From JAGOUU01 sp964387745 (GTDB taxonomy: Bacteria; Pseudomonadota; Gammaproteobacteria; JAGOUU01): 64,000 nucleotides of DNA. The notes beneath the pieces are model-generated. The model saw only the letters and a program-made list of their open reading frames with translations, made no database searches and was not told the DNA's origin. The stretch lies in assembly GCA_964387745.1 (NCBI GenBank), contig CAYLXL010000005.1:3071-67070 (forward strand), read 5' to 3'. The position numbers and the translations under genes are program-made. Of this stretch, positions 44,024 to 52,511 are shown piece by piece. Each line of letters opens with the position of its first letter. Positions within the stretch are counted from its first letter, which is position 1.

Positions 44024-45535
44024 ATGATCAAAAATCGAAAATGGATCTTCGTACTGTTATATATATTTTCTGCAGCTATTTTATTGATTAGCTGTTCTTC
44101 TTCAACTTATCTAGAAGCCGAGAGTGCTGTTTCAAAACGAGTAAAATCTACTAGATCACTGCTCGCTCCTGCCCATGTTGTCGTAACCGATGATGCTTAT
44201 ATAGACAGTAAACCTATTTTTACTGAGTTTTATCCAAATTGGACGGCGCGAGAAGTGAGCGTTGATTTAAATGGCAATACTGTTCGTTTAAAAGCTTTAA
44301 TGTCAGAATTATTTAAAGCTAGTGGTGATGTGCGAGTTACTTATCAAGAAGGTATTGAAGATGTTGATATCAAAGATATTGTATTAAATGGCAGGCTCTA
44401 TGAAGCTCTTAATGAAATTAGTAAACATATTAACTATCATTTTATTATTAAAGATAATACATTAACTTGGACGCCAAGAAAAACAAAAATTTTCCAATTA
44501 GGTATTCTGCCAGGTGAGGTAGATTACATGATGGGTGGTGCTACCAATACTTCTTCAACAGGTTTTGGTGCTATTGTGGGTTCAGGAATTAAAGGCGGCG
44601 AGGTTACTTACAAAAACTCTGCAGGTGGCTCTGTATGGGAGACGCTGACTAAAACTTTGGATAAATTAATCTCAAAACCTGATGGTAGTTACGTTATCAA
44701 TAAAGATGCATCAGTGGTAACTGTTATCGACCGACCAAATAATATGGATGCTATTCAGGATTACATTAAGAAATTTAATGATTACCATATGCAACAAGTT
44801 GGGGTTAAAATTCAAGTTCTAGAAGTTGAACTTAACGACGAGCATAAACGTGGTATTGATTGGGAGCTTATTCGTACAACTCTTAATTCTAAAACAAACT
44901 TAGCTATGAATTTCACCAGAAATCTTTCCCCATTGGCATCTGTTACAACCGATGATGGTGGTAGCTTTACTTATACTTCTTTAGATGGCAAGTACAATGG
45001 TTCAAAGGCTATCGTTCAGTATTTAGAACAACAAGGTAATTTATCAGTACTATCAGAACCAAGATTTACAGTGCTGAATAACCAGGTTGCGGAAATTAAA
45101 ATTACTAATGATCAAGGTTATGTTAAATCTCGTACAGATACGCTTACTAGTTTGGGTACTTCACAGGTTTCTTTAGAGCCAGGTAGTATCAAAACAGGGT
45201 TCTCGTTATATATAGTACCGACAATTTTCGATGATTCGGCGGTATTGTTACAGATTACAACTTCGATATCGCGTAGAACGGCTTTGGAATCTTTTAAAAC
45301 GGACAGCAGTTCTACTATTAATGACTTACAATTGCCGACAATAAGTGATCGTCGATTCACACAGCGTAGTGTTATACCTAATAACAGCACATTAGTCTTA
45401 ACTGGCTTTAAATCGATAGAAAACTCAACTGGAGACTTAACGCCATTTAAAGTCAACTTATTAGGTGGCCAAGGCGCTACTAATAAGTCAACTGAAATAG
45501 TTATCTTGATAACGCCTGTTATTATCAGAGGCTAG
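44024..45535 (+). CDS. PilN-type type IVb pilus secretin lipoprotein
   Basis: 503 aa. Signal peptide with lipobox LLISC (Cys ~23), N-terminal ring-forming domains (NGRLYEALNEISKHINYHF, a secretin/TonB short N-terminal-like region) and a C-terminal secretin domain: VGVKIQVLEVELNDEHKRGI, LSVLSEPRFTVLNNQVAEIK, and the final NKSTEIVILITPVIIRG. It forms an outer-membrane channel. PilN genes usually sit in large type IVb pilus clusters; here only the TcpQ-like gene accompanies it. Lipid attachment is a PilN/BfpB trait. Confidence 0.85.
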   Translation: MIKNRKWIFVLLYIFSAAILLISCSSSTYLEAESAVSKRVKSTRSLLAPAHVVVTDDAYIDSKPIFTEFYPNWTAREVSVDLNGNTVRLKALMSELFKASGDVRVTYQEGIEDVDIKDIVLNGRLYEALNEISKHINYHFIIKDNTLTWTPRKTKIFQLGILPGEVDYMMGGATNTSSTGFGAIVGSGIKGGEVTYKNSAGGSVWETLTKTLDKLISKPDGSYVINKDASVVTVIDRPNNMDAIQDYIKKFNDYHMQQVGVKIQVLEVELNDEHKRGIDWELIRTTLNSKTNLAMNFTRNLSPLASVTTDDGGSFTYTSLDGKYNGSKAIVQYLEQQGNLSVLSEPRFTVLNNQVAEIKITNDQGYVKSRTDTLTSLGTSQVSLEPGSIKTGFSLYIVPTIFDDSAVLLQITTSISRRTALESFKTDSSSTINDLQLPTISDRRFTQRSVIPNNSTLVLTGFKSIENSTGDLTPFKVNLLGGQGATNKSTEIVILITPVIIRG

Positions 45536-45539
45536 AAAG

Positions 45540-45556
45540 AGCTTTAATTAAAAGCT
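45540..45556 (+). terminator. weak hairpin after the secretin gene
   Basis: AGCTTT-aatta-AAAGCT, a 6-bp stem starting 4 bases after the secretin stop and followed by AGTAGTTTTA. It has only a weak T tract, so a terminator role is tentative. Confidence 0.3.
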
Positions 45557-45596
45557 AGTAGTTTTATTAAATAAAATTTGTTATCATTGACGCAGT

Positions 45597-45708
45597 GGTG
45601 ACTAGGCTTGTCTCCTCGCAATGTAATATTATAAACCCCGCCAGGCCCGGAAGGGAGCAACGGTAGTAATAGAGCATGTGCCGAGATCGGATGGGTTTAG
45701 TTATCACC
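45597..45708 (+). ncRNA. ffs: 4.5S signal recognition particle RNA
   Basis: About 112 bases. The conserved apical SRP domain is present (GCCAGGCCCGGAAGGGAGCA near 45642, with the matching asymmetric loop ...GCCGAGATC). The ends GGTGACTAG (45597) and GTTATCACC (45708) pair to close the long hairpin. It scaffolds Ffh to target membrane proteins to SecYEG. Location just before dnaX is a common gammaproteobacterial arrangement. Exact ends are estimated from pairing. Confidence 0.93.
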
Positions 45709-45762
45709 TTAATCTTATCCCTTTGCTTTTCACACTATACTCACGAATGGACCTCCAATATT

Positions 45763-47424
45763 ATGAGTTATCAAGTATTTGCGATTAAAACTAGGCCGCA
45801 AAGTTTTTCTGAAGTCATTGGGCAAGAGCCTATTGTTAGTGCCTTGCAGCATGCTTTGCTTAAAAATAAACTCCACCATGCCTATTTATTTACGGGCACA
45901 AGGGGAGTAGGTAAAACTACTATAGCTAGAATAATTGCCAAGGCGTTGAATTGCCTAACCAGGGAGGCTCAGCAAAGTTTTGAGCCTTGTAATCAGTGTG
46001 AAAATTGTATCAGTATTGCCGCCGGCAATTTTCCTGATTTAATAGAAATCGATGCTGCTTCTAAAACTAAGGTAGAAGATACCAGGGCTTTATTAGATAC
46101 AGTTATTTATGCGCCTACACAGGGTAAATATAAAATATACCTGATTGATGAAGTGCATATGTTGTCAACGCATAGTTTTAATGCATTATTAAAGACTTTA
46201 GAAGAGCCGCCCCCTTATGTAAAATTTTTATTTGCAACGACCAATCCAGATAAGATTCCTGCGACCATTGTCTCGCGCTGTTTACAGTTTATGTTAAAGT
46301 GGGTTAATCATGAGAGATTAGCTGAGCATATTGAAAATATTTTACAAAAAGAACATATTAAATATGATTTATCAGCTGTTGATCTAATAGCACAAGCAGC
46401 TAATGGTAGCGTGCGTGATGCCTTAAGTTTATTAGAACAGGCAGTTGCTATTGGTGCTGGTGAGGTTACTTACGGTCGGACTCTTGCGATGTTAGGTCGC
46501 AGTTCTAGTTTAGAAATTGTTGCCATACTGGATAATATTGTTAATAAAGATAGTCACGCTTTAATTAATCAAGTTAATAATATGGTAATGACCGGTGTTG
46601 ATTTCAGTCAATTATTAACGCAGTTGATTGGTGTATTACATCAACTTGCAGTGTTTCAACAAGCACCAGAATTAGCAACAGAGTTAGGTTTAAATCGTGA
46701 ACTCGGAGATAATCTCAATAGATTAGCATCATTAATAACACCCGAAGATGTGCAGATATATTATCAAATTGCTTTATTAGCTAAACGTGATTTGCCATAT
46801 AGCCCGCAACCTAAACTTAGCGTAGAGATGGCACTGATTCGCATGTTAAAGTTTGTGCCTTATGTTGCACAAACTGCTTCAGTATCTTCTGCACCTAGTA
46901 TTGTACAGCGAACATTTTCTGCACCTATAAATAATTCTTCGGCTGGTTTAAGCTTGCCAAATGCACCTAGCCCAGCTATTCAAGCTATTCAAGCTGTCCA
47001 AGCTGCTCCAGTTAGCGTAGCTAGTCCAGCTGTAACAGCACCTGTTAATAATTGGGCTGATCTGATTAATAAATTAGATCTTAAAGCCATTAGCCTGCAA
47101 TTAATTAAAAATTGTGAATTTGTTAATTTAACTCATGATGAATTAGTTTTAAATCTTGATCAAAAATTTGGTAGTTTATTAAGTCCACAGCGTCGCCAAG
47201 AGATTGAAGCAAGGCTGCAACATTGTTTGCAGAAGCCATTAAAGTTGACTATCAATGTAGTTAATACGGCAGGAGCTAATACACCAGCAGCGCAAGAACA
47301 AGAGAATCAAAAAAAAAAATATGATAATTTAGTTGCAAACCTGCAGAAAGATCCCAATATTAAAGAAATAATGGAAGTTTTTAATGGAGAGTTAAGGTTA
47401 GACTCGGTAGAATTAACTGACTGA
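45763..47424 (+). CDS. dnaX: DNA polymerase III subunits gamma and tau
   Basis: 553 aa from ATG 45763 (MSYQVFAIKTRP); an open extension to 45676 runs into the 4.5S RNA and is rejected. Walker A GTRGVGKTT, zinc module C..C..C (CNQCENC), Walker B LIDEVHML and sensor SRC are all present. This ATPase loads the sliding clamp. Residues ~375-460 are an Ala/Pro/Ser/Gln-rich linker, and the C-terminal tau-like region is short. A run of 11 A at 47309-47319 may cause slippage to a shorter product. Confidence 0.95.
   Translation: MSYQVFAIKTRPQSFSEVIGQEPIVSALQHALLKNKLHHAYLFTGTRGVGKTTIARIIAKALNCLTREAQQSFEPCNQCENCISIAAGNFPDLIEIDAASKTKVEDTRALLDTVIYAPTQGKYKIYLIDEVHMLSTHSFNALLKTLEEPPPYVKFLFATTNPDKIPATIVSRCLQFMLKWVNHERLAEHIENILQKEHIKYDLSAVDLIAQAANGSVRDALSLLEQAVAIGAGEVTYGRTLAMLGRSSSLEIVAILDNIVNKDSHALINQVNNMVMTGVDFSQLLTQLIGVLHQLAVFQQAPELATELGLNRELGDNLNRLASLITPEDVQIYYQIALLAKRDLPYSPQPKLSVEMALIRMLKFVPYVAQTASVSSAPSIVQRTFSAPINNSSAGLSLPNAPSPAIQAIQAVQAAPVSVASPAVTAPVNNWADLINKLDLKAISLQLIKNCEFVNLTHDELVLNLDQKFGSLLSPQRRQEIEARLQHCLQKPLKLTINVVNTAGANTPAAQEQENQKKKYDNLVANLQKDPNIKEIMEVFNGELRLDSVELTD
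47309..47319 (+). other. A11 slippery run in dnaX
   Basis: Eleven A residues covering codons Gln516-Lys519. A -1 shift gives ATA then TGA (47322-47324), ending the protein ~34 residues early. Frameshifting or transcriptional slippage at A runs makes the gamma form of DnaX in other bacteria, although usually earlier in the gene. Confidence 0.4.
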
Positions 47425-47496
47425 TCAATCGATCAATAATTTAAATAGTAAAAGTAATATTAATATCAATATCAATAGTAAAAGAGGTTGTACCAA

Positions 47497-47817
47497 ATGA
47501 AAGGTTTAACAGACTTAATGAAACAAGCGCAAGAAATGCAAAAAAGTATTGAAGCAGCGCAACAAGATCTAGTAGCAAAAGTAGTTATTGGCTCTGCTTT
47601 GATGGGTAAAATTAAAGTCTGGGTTAATGGTCGTTACAATTGTTCAAAAGTTGAAATTAGTGATGATTTAATGCAAGAATCTAAATTAGTTATTCAAGAT
47701 GCAATTGCCGCAGCTTTTAATGACGCAGCTAATAAAATTGAAGAATATTCAAAAACTAAAATGAGTGGTTTAATGGCAGGTATGGACTTACCTAAAGATA
47801 TGGGTAGTTTGACTTAA
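47497..47817 (+). CDS. ebfC: YbaB/EbfC nucleoid-associated protein
   Basis: 106 aa from ATG 47497 with AGAGG 9 bases upstream (a TTG at 47488 is in frame). The family pattern is complete: DLMKQAQEMQKSIEAAQQDL helix, KVWVNGRYNCSKVEISDDL strands, then DAIAAAFNDAANKIEE and the Met/Gly-rich end. Binds DNA as a dimer. The dnaX-ebfC-recR order is strongly conserved. Confidence 0.95.
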   Translation: MKGLTDLMKQAQEMQKSIEAAQQDLVAKVVIGSALMGKIKVWVNGRYNCSKVEISDDLMQESKLVIQDAIAAAFNDAANKIEEYSKTKMSGLMAGMDLPKDMGSLT

Positions 47818-47841
47818 TATCAATATAGCTAGAGGACCAAA

Positions 47842-48453
47842 ATGTCAGGATACAGCCCGCTAATACGTGAATTAATCGACGCATTACAATGTTTGCCTGG
47901 TGTTGGTCCAAAGTCAGCGCAACGGATGGCGCTTTTTCTTTTAGAAAAGAATCGTCAGGGCGGCAAAGCGATTGCTAATAGTTTATTAAAAACTTTAGAA
48001 CGGATAGGTAATTGTGCTTATTGTCGCACTTTGACTGAAGATAAGATTTGCAGCATTTGTCAAAACCCTCATCGTGATCAAACTTTTTTGTGTATTGTCG
48101 AAACCCCAGCAGATATGCTAGCCATTGAAAAAACCTGTAGTTTTAAGGGTAAATATTTTGTTTTACTCGGCAGGTTATCACCGTTAGATGGGATTGGGCC
48201 TGATGATTTAGGTTTAGAACAATTGCAGCAAGTTTTAATTAACAGCCAAGTGAATGAAGTTATTCTAGCTACTAATTGGACAGTAGAGGGTGAGGCTACG
48301 GCACAGTATTTAACTGATTGGATTAAGACTAAATTTAATAATATTATTGTCACTCGCATTGCACATGGTGTACCTATAGGCGGCGAGTTAGAATATGTTG
48401 ATGGTGGTACTCTAGCTCAGGCTATCAATCGCCGCAGTCGTACTGAAGATTAA
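47842..48453 (+). CDS. recR: recombination protein RecR
   Basis: 203 aa. N-terminal helix-hairpin-helix (LPGVGPKSAQRMALFLL), four-cysteine zinc finger (CAYCRTLTEDKICSIC), then a Toprim domain (CIVETPADMLAIEKT and LSPLDGIGPDDLGLEQL) and Walker-like C-terminal GGELEYVDGGTLAQAI. With RecO/RecF it loads RecA on gapped DNA. Starts 24 bases after ebfC. Confidence 0.97.
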   Translation: MSGYSPLIRELIDALQCLPGVGPKSAQRMALFLLEKNRQGGKAIANSLLKTLERIGNCAYCRTLTEDKICSICQNPHRDQTFLCIVETPADMLAIEKTCSFKGKYFVLLGRLSPLDGIGPDDLGLEQLQQVLINSQVNEVILATNWTVEGEATAQYLTDWIKTKFNNIIVTRIAHGVPIGGELEYVDGGTLAQAINRRSRTED

Positions 48454-48479
48454 TCAAATAAAATTTTATAGAGCAAGTC

Positions 48480-49109
48480 ATGCGTAATGATCAGATTGAA
48501 CAATATTGTCACAATAAAACATCAGAACCACCAGTGTTATTAAAGAATCTTGAGCTTACCACCAAAAGTGAAATGGAGCTGCCACAAATGCTTTGTGGTA
48601 AATTGGAGGGTAGGTTCTTAAAATTACTAGCTCAATTAACTAAAGCCAAAAATATTCTAGAAATAGGTATGTTTACCGGCTATTCAGCGTTATCAATGGC
48701 TGAAGCGTTACCGAGTGATGGTGTGTTAATTACTTTGGATATAGATCCCAAAGCTGAAGAAGTTGCCTTGAAATATTTTGCTAAAAGCCCGCATGGTTAC
48801 AAAATTAAAATTATGATGGGTAAGGCCTCTGAAACTATAGCTAATTTGACTCAAACTTTTGATCTTGTTTTTATTGATGCTGATAAAAAACAATATCCAG
48901 AGTACTTTTTAAGTATATTGCCCAAAGTCAGATCCGGAGGGCTAATAGTAGTCGATAATACTTTATCCGATGGCCGCGTACTCGAACCTAGGACTACAGA
49001 AAGGGGTAAGTTAATGGATGAGTTTAACTCTATGATTGTTAACTATCCTGGGGTAGAAGTCGTGATGTTGCCGGTCAGGGATGGGATTACCCTAGTCAGG
49101 AAATCTTAA
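48480..49109 (+). CDS. class I SAM-dependent O-methyltransferase
   Basis: 209 aa, family 3 (caffeoyl-CoA-type) O-methyltransferase. SAM-binding EIGMFTGYSALSMA (~60-73), TLDIDP (acidic SAM-ribose residue), the metal-binding FIDADKKQYPEYF and VVDNTLSDGRV are present. Bacterial homologues methylate catechol-like compounds; the substrate here is unknown. Last gene of the dnaX-recR run before the accessory island. Confidence 0.88.
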   Translation: MRNDQIEQYCHNKTSEPPVLLKNLELTTKSEMELPQMLCGKLEGRFLKLLAQLTKAKNILEIGMFTGYSALSMAEALPSDGVLITLDIDPKAEEVALKYFAKSPHGYKIKIMMGKASETIANLTQTFDLVFIDADKKQYPEYFLSILPKVRSGGLIVVDNTLSDGRVLEPRTTERGKLMDEFNSMIVNYPGVEVVMLPVRDGITLVRKS

Positions 49110-49261
49110 GCAGTTTGCTATATAAAATCAACCCGTTATATTCTTGTAACACTTTGATTCTAATAGAGTATTTATATTAAGTAAGTTAATCTTCACTTAA
49201 TGTTGATATATTACTATAATCCTATAGATAAAAGGTTAAAAAGTTACATTGAGGTGTAGTT

Positions 49262-50431
49262 ATGCCAAGTCCAACCGCCCCAGCCCCTGATCAAAAAAGA
49301 CTGACTATTAGAGCTATTGAAGTTAAAATTAAACAAGCTGAAGAAGATTTGAAGGCGAAGGCTAAAGAACAAAAGAGAGATATAGATCAACCAAATGAAC
49401 TAGCTAAAGCAATAGTTTATGGTGTGGCATTAAAACATTTAGCTGCACGGCGAGATACTCCAGCGCTTGATCAAGGAGAGCGCCAACTATTTGAGAAGAT
49501 CTGTAAGGAGTTGAAAGATAAGAGCAAATTAACTGACGAACTAAAAGAAAATGCTGATAAAATAAACGCTAAACTAGCAGAAGAGGCAGCAGCAGCTGTG
49601 GCTGAAGCGGCGCGAGTAGCTAGAGAAGCAGCAGAAAAAAAAGTAGCAGACGACGAAAAAGCTAAAGCAGCTAAACCAGCAGCTAAACCAGCAGCTAAAC
49701 AAGCAGCTAAATCAGCAGCAGCTGCAGCGGAGGATGACGATCATGATGCATCTAGTGAAGTGGATGAAGATGAAGAACGACATCCGCCGCGAGTACGAAG
49801 ATCAACTTATCCGGTAGTTACCAAAGGTGACAAGCTTATTTCTGAAATTTTTGCAAAATTTCAAGAGAACAAACAGTCTAAAGACCATAAGCATGAGAAA
49901 GAATATAGTAACGAATTAGATCATGCTATTTATTATGCTTTGGCGCAAATCCATGAAGAAAATACTGGACAAGATATTAAATGGAATGATGACGAAGCGA
50001 CTAATAAAGGCAGACCATCAGGCGGTGGAATTCGCCCTAGAGGCCAGCAAAGACGTGCAGCTTATAAAGAAATAGCAAAGTTTTTAGAGATGGATTTTAA
50101 TTCTTATAAAGAGGGTGAAGTAACCAATACTGTAAAATTCAGAAAAGAGGCTCTGGAAAAATTTAAAAAAAGATTTCCAGATAAATCTGTTCCTAGTTTA
50201 GGTTCGGCTTTAGGTGTTAGTGGTGTTGCAGGTGGTCCAGCTATAAGCTCTGCTGTTTCTACGGGACCCATAGTAGTAGATCGTGCTGGCGTGGCTGGTG
50301 GTGCTGGTGGTGGTACAGTTGCAGGCACTGTTCCTGGTGGCGGCGGCGTTGGTGGTGGTAGTACAAGCGCTGCTATTGGTGGCGGCGGTGGTGGTGTCCG
50401 TCGTGGCGGCGGTGTTAGTACAAGCGCTGCT
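49262..50431 (+). CDS. OTU-protease gene, N-terminal part up to the gap
   Basis: 390 codons before the scaffold gap. Two related helical blocks (NELAKAIVYGVALKHL, residues 45-60, and NELDHAIYYALAQIHE, 217-232) flank an Ala/Lys-rich linker built from AAKP-like repeats (~104-157) and an acidic stretch. From ~305 onward the chain is Gly/Ser/Ala-rich with repeats such as GGGVSTSAA, which is where the assembly breaks. No signal peptide is visible. ATG with GAGGTG upstream. It continues after the gap as an OTU protease if the true gap is a multiple of three. Confidence 0.75.
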
Positions 50432-50441
50432 NNNNNNNNNN
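50432..50441. other. 10-N scaffold gap in the low-complexity part of the OTU gene
   Basis: The gap falls inside repeats encoding Gly/Ser/Thr-Ser-Ala-Ala (unit around GGTAGTACAAGCGCTGCT), a typical site of assembly failure. The frames on both sides are open and would join only if the true gap length is divisible by three; the 10 N are a placeholder. Confidence 0.95.
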
Positions 50442-51236
50442 GGTGGAGTAGTAGCAGTAGAGGACGAAGTGAGGTCCAGCTTTAGCAGTAGTTCTGGTGG
50501 TGGTGCTGCAGTTGGCGGTGGTGATGGCGTCCGCGTTGGCAGTGATGGATTTGGCGGCAGTGATGATCTAGCTGTGCACGGGGCTCATTCATATATGCCT
50601 TCGGCATCAGGGCGCCCAGACACGCCAAGTTACATAGCTCCAACAGTTTCTCCGCCAGCCGTAGCTGCAAGGATAACATCATTTAAGGCGTTAAAAACTG
50701 AAGGAGATGGTAATTGTTTATTTCATGCTATTTTTAAAGGATTGGAGCTAGAGGGTTCTAAGAGTGGAATTCCTACAGCTAAACAATTAAGAGCAGCTGC
50801 GTGTGAACAGCTACAGTTATGGTTAAATAATGGACAAGAGAAATATGGGGATTTACGATCTGGAGGGGTTACTAAGTTGACTCAAGAATATATTAACGAG
50901 ATGAAAAAAAATGCAACATTTGCAGGAAACCTTGAGATCGCAGCATTAGTGGAAAAGTATCAGCGACCTGTAGTTATTATAACAACGCCAGACGTACGTG
51001 GTAGTGATGCAGAAATACAATTTTCCTCTATAGAAACAGCATATCTTGTCGGAGAGGAGACGAAGATAGGTGAAGCTACTTTCATCCAATATGATAAGGG
51101 AGATCCTCAAGGTCATTATTCTGCTGTTCAGCTTCCTGAAGGTGTGACCAAGCAGCAGTTCTATGAGCAGCTAAAAGAAGCACAACAAGCTAATACGCAA
51201 AAAGCAGGTTCACAAAAGCCTGCTCCTAGACAATAA
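50442..51236 (+). CDS. OTU-family cysteine protease domain (candidate deubiquitinase), C-terminal part
   Basis: 264 residues after the gap. The first ~75 are a Gly/Ser/acidic linker. The OTU domain follows: catalytic Cys in EGDGNCLFHAIFKG (Cys codon 50715-50717), helix LRAAACEQLQLWL, the EYINEMKKNATFAGNLEIAAL segment, PVVIITT strand and the catalytic His in PQGHYSAVQL (His codon 51114-51116). This is the canonical D.NC...H(Y/W) pattern of eukaryote-like OTU enzymes, which cleave ubiquitin chains. The tail (QQANTQKAGSQKPAPRQ) is polar. A rho-independent terminator follows. Ubiquitin as substrate is inferred from family. Confidence 0.85.
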   Translation, partial: GGVVAVEDEVRSSFSSSSGGGAAVGGGDGVRVGSDGFGGSDDLAVHGAHSYMPSASGRPDTPSYIAPTVSPPAVAARITSFKALKTEGDGNCLFHAIFKGLELEGSKSGIPTAKQLRAAACEQLQLWLNNGQEKYGDLRSGGVTKLTQEYINEMKKNATFAGNLEIAALVEKYQRPVVIITTPDVRGSDAEIQFSSIETAYLVGEETKIGEATFIQYDKGDPQGHYSAVQLPEGVTKQQFYEQLKEAQQANTQKAGSQKPAPRQ

Positions 51237-51263
51237 GGGGAATAACTCGGACAGTATTACAAT

Positions 51264-51287
51264 AGCGACTTCGGTCGCTTTTTTTAT
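51264..51287 (+). terminator. rho-independent terminator of the OTU gene
   Basis: AGCGAC-TTCG-GTCGCT type stem with a UUCG tetraloop-like centre (51264-51279), followed by a run of seven or more T. It ends the OTU transcript 28 bases after its stop. Confidence 0.88.
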
Positions 51288-51336
51288 GATCTAAGATTAT
51301 CAGGACTTACGCAAGTTTTTTGTGAATTGTCATCTA

Positions 51337-51417
51337 GGTCAAGGCAGCTATGCTGCCGCAGAACCGAGATCTCTTCTATATTAGATTCCGGTTCTGCGCG
51401 ACTAAAGTCGCTTGACC
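51337..51417. repeat. cloverleaf-like palindromic element
   Basis: An outer stem GGTCAAG (51337-51343)/CTTGACC (51411-51417) encloses three hairpins: GCAGC-tat-GCTGC (51344-51356), CGCAGAACC/GGTTCTGCG (51357-51365/51390-51398, with further partial pairing inside), and GCGACT-aa-AGTCGC (51398-51411). Such nested palindromes are typical of dispersed REP-like elements. Not a tRNA: no anticodon arm geometry or TTC loop. Confidence 0.6.
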
Positions 51418-51693
51418 GGAATGGCAAATCTCTTAAGTTGACGCCATTGCCTTAACATTTACTACAAATCTATTTACAACTCAAATATCATTTTTTTTGC
51501 CGAATAATTAAACTTTTTTGATATAGGTATTTATACCCGACTTTTAGGTGACTATTGTTTCGAATCAAATGGAGCTTGTAGATATTAGCTTGCTGAACAT
51601 TGAAGTAGATTGCTAATACTTTAAAATCGTTTGATTTTAGTTAAAACTCCCAGTATTATAACAGCCAGAATTGATGAGCATAAGTGTTCTAAT

Positions 51694-52494
51694 ATGTTTA
51701 ATTATAGATCAGGATCCACGGGTTTTTTGCTACTGGTCACATGTAGCAGTACAGTAGTCCTAGGAGCTTGCTTAGCACATTTATTAGTAAAATCGCAACA
51801 TGGTATAGAGGAGAATAAGACGATGCCCAAGCAAAATTCACTAATAAATCCAGTAATAAATCCAGTAATACAACACAGAGCTTGCGAATTTAGGCTTCAA
51901 AAGCCTGAGGGATTGATAGGCAAACTCACAAGATTGTTCACGGGATCAGTAGATGAAGAAAAAGAAGCTGTAAATGCTCTGCAAAATGTTATGCAGGAGA
52001 TATACCAGGGTGAATTAAAGTACTCACAAGATATGCAGGAAGTCGATGAGTTAAGAGTGGGTTTTATTGATGAGCAACATGCAGTTAATACCAGGCTTCA
52101 CGCAATTGATACAAAACTTCGTGAAAGAATACGCGCTCTACAAGCAGTCTCAACAAATCCAAGTCGTTCAGTAGTTACTTTATCTGATAAAAAAGTTCCT
52201 TCATCGGCTACAGAAGTGCGTTCTATTGAAGAATCGCAGGCACAACTTCAGGCATTAAAGGATGAGTGGGATCATTATGAGTTACCTGATCTGAAATTTA
52301 AAACATTAAACATACCTGAGATGGTTAGTTATAAAAAACGGCTAGAAGGTGACGTTATTATGCGTAATGAACTCCATAGACGAATATTAATATCAGCTAC
52401 CGAGCATATAAAACTAATATCAGAATATTATGAAAGGTCTCGTGTAGGAATAGAAGCACACCAGTTATCCAAACCATCTGTCAATCCACGATAA
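51694..52494 (+). CDS. membrane-anchored coiled-coil protein, paralogue A
   Basis: 266 aa from ATG 51694; an in-frame TTG at 51631 is less likely. One N-terminal transmembrane helix (~residues 8-30, TGFLLLVTCSSTVVLGACLA) precedes a long helical domain. The block EIYQGELKYSQDMQEVDELR (~106-125) and what follows is clearly related to the next gene's EYFKDELKYHEDITAIDKCR, so the two are tandem paralogues. Basic and acidic heptads suggest a coiled coil. No known family. It lies 17 bases before its paralogue. Confidence 0.65.
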   Translation: MFNYRSGSTGFLLLVTCSSTVVLGACLAHLLVKSQHGIEENKTMPKQNSLINPVINPVIQHRACEFRLQKPEGLIGKLTRLFTGSVDEEKEAVNALQNVMQEIYQGELKYSQDMQEVDELRVGFIDEQHAVNTRLHAIDTKLRERIRALQAVSTNPSRSVVTLSDKKVPSSATEVRSIEESQAQLQALKDEWDHYELPDLKFKTLNIPEMVSYKKRLEGDVIMRNELHRRILISATEHIKLISEYYERSRVGIEAHQLSKPSVNPR

Positions 52495-52511
52495 TTTTAC
52501 AAAGGTCAATT

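Larger units (their letters stand above)
51237..51693. other. 457-base intergenic region in the effector island
   Basis: Holds the OTU terminator and a cloverleaf-like palindromic element (51337-51417). The element is preceded by CAGGACTTACGCAAG (51301-51315), which resembles the ends of some insertion sequences, but I find no matching end and no transposase. The 3' half is AT-rich and probably carries the promoter of the next gene. Confidence 0.45.

Noticed and set aside
45676..45762. Upstream extension of dnaX
   Set aside because: The extra codons lie within the 4.5S RNA gene and give residues unlike any DnaX start; the conserved start MSYQVFA is at 45763.
50104..50328. Minus-strand Pro/Ala-rich open frame in the OTU gene
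   Set aside because: Low-complexity shadow of the Gly/Ala-coding repeats.
51301..51440. Possible insertion sequence end
   Set aside because: CAGGACTTACGCAAG looks like an IS end, but no reverse-complement partner and no transposase frame is found within reach, so no mobile element is called.
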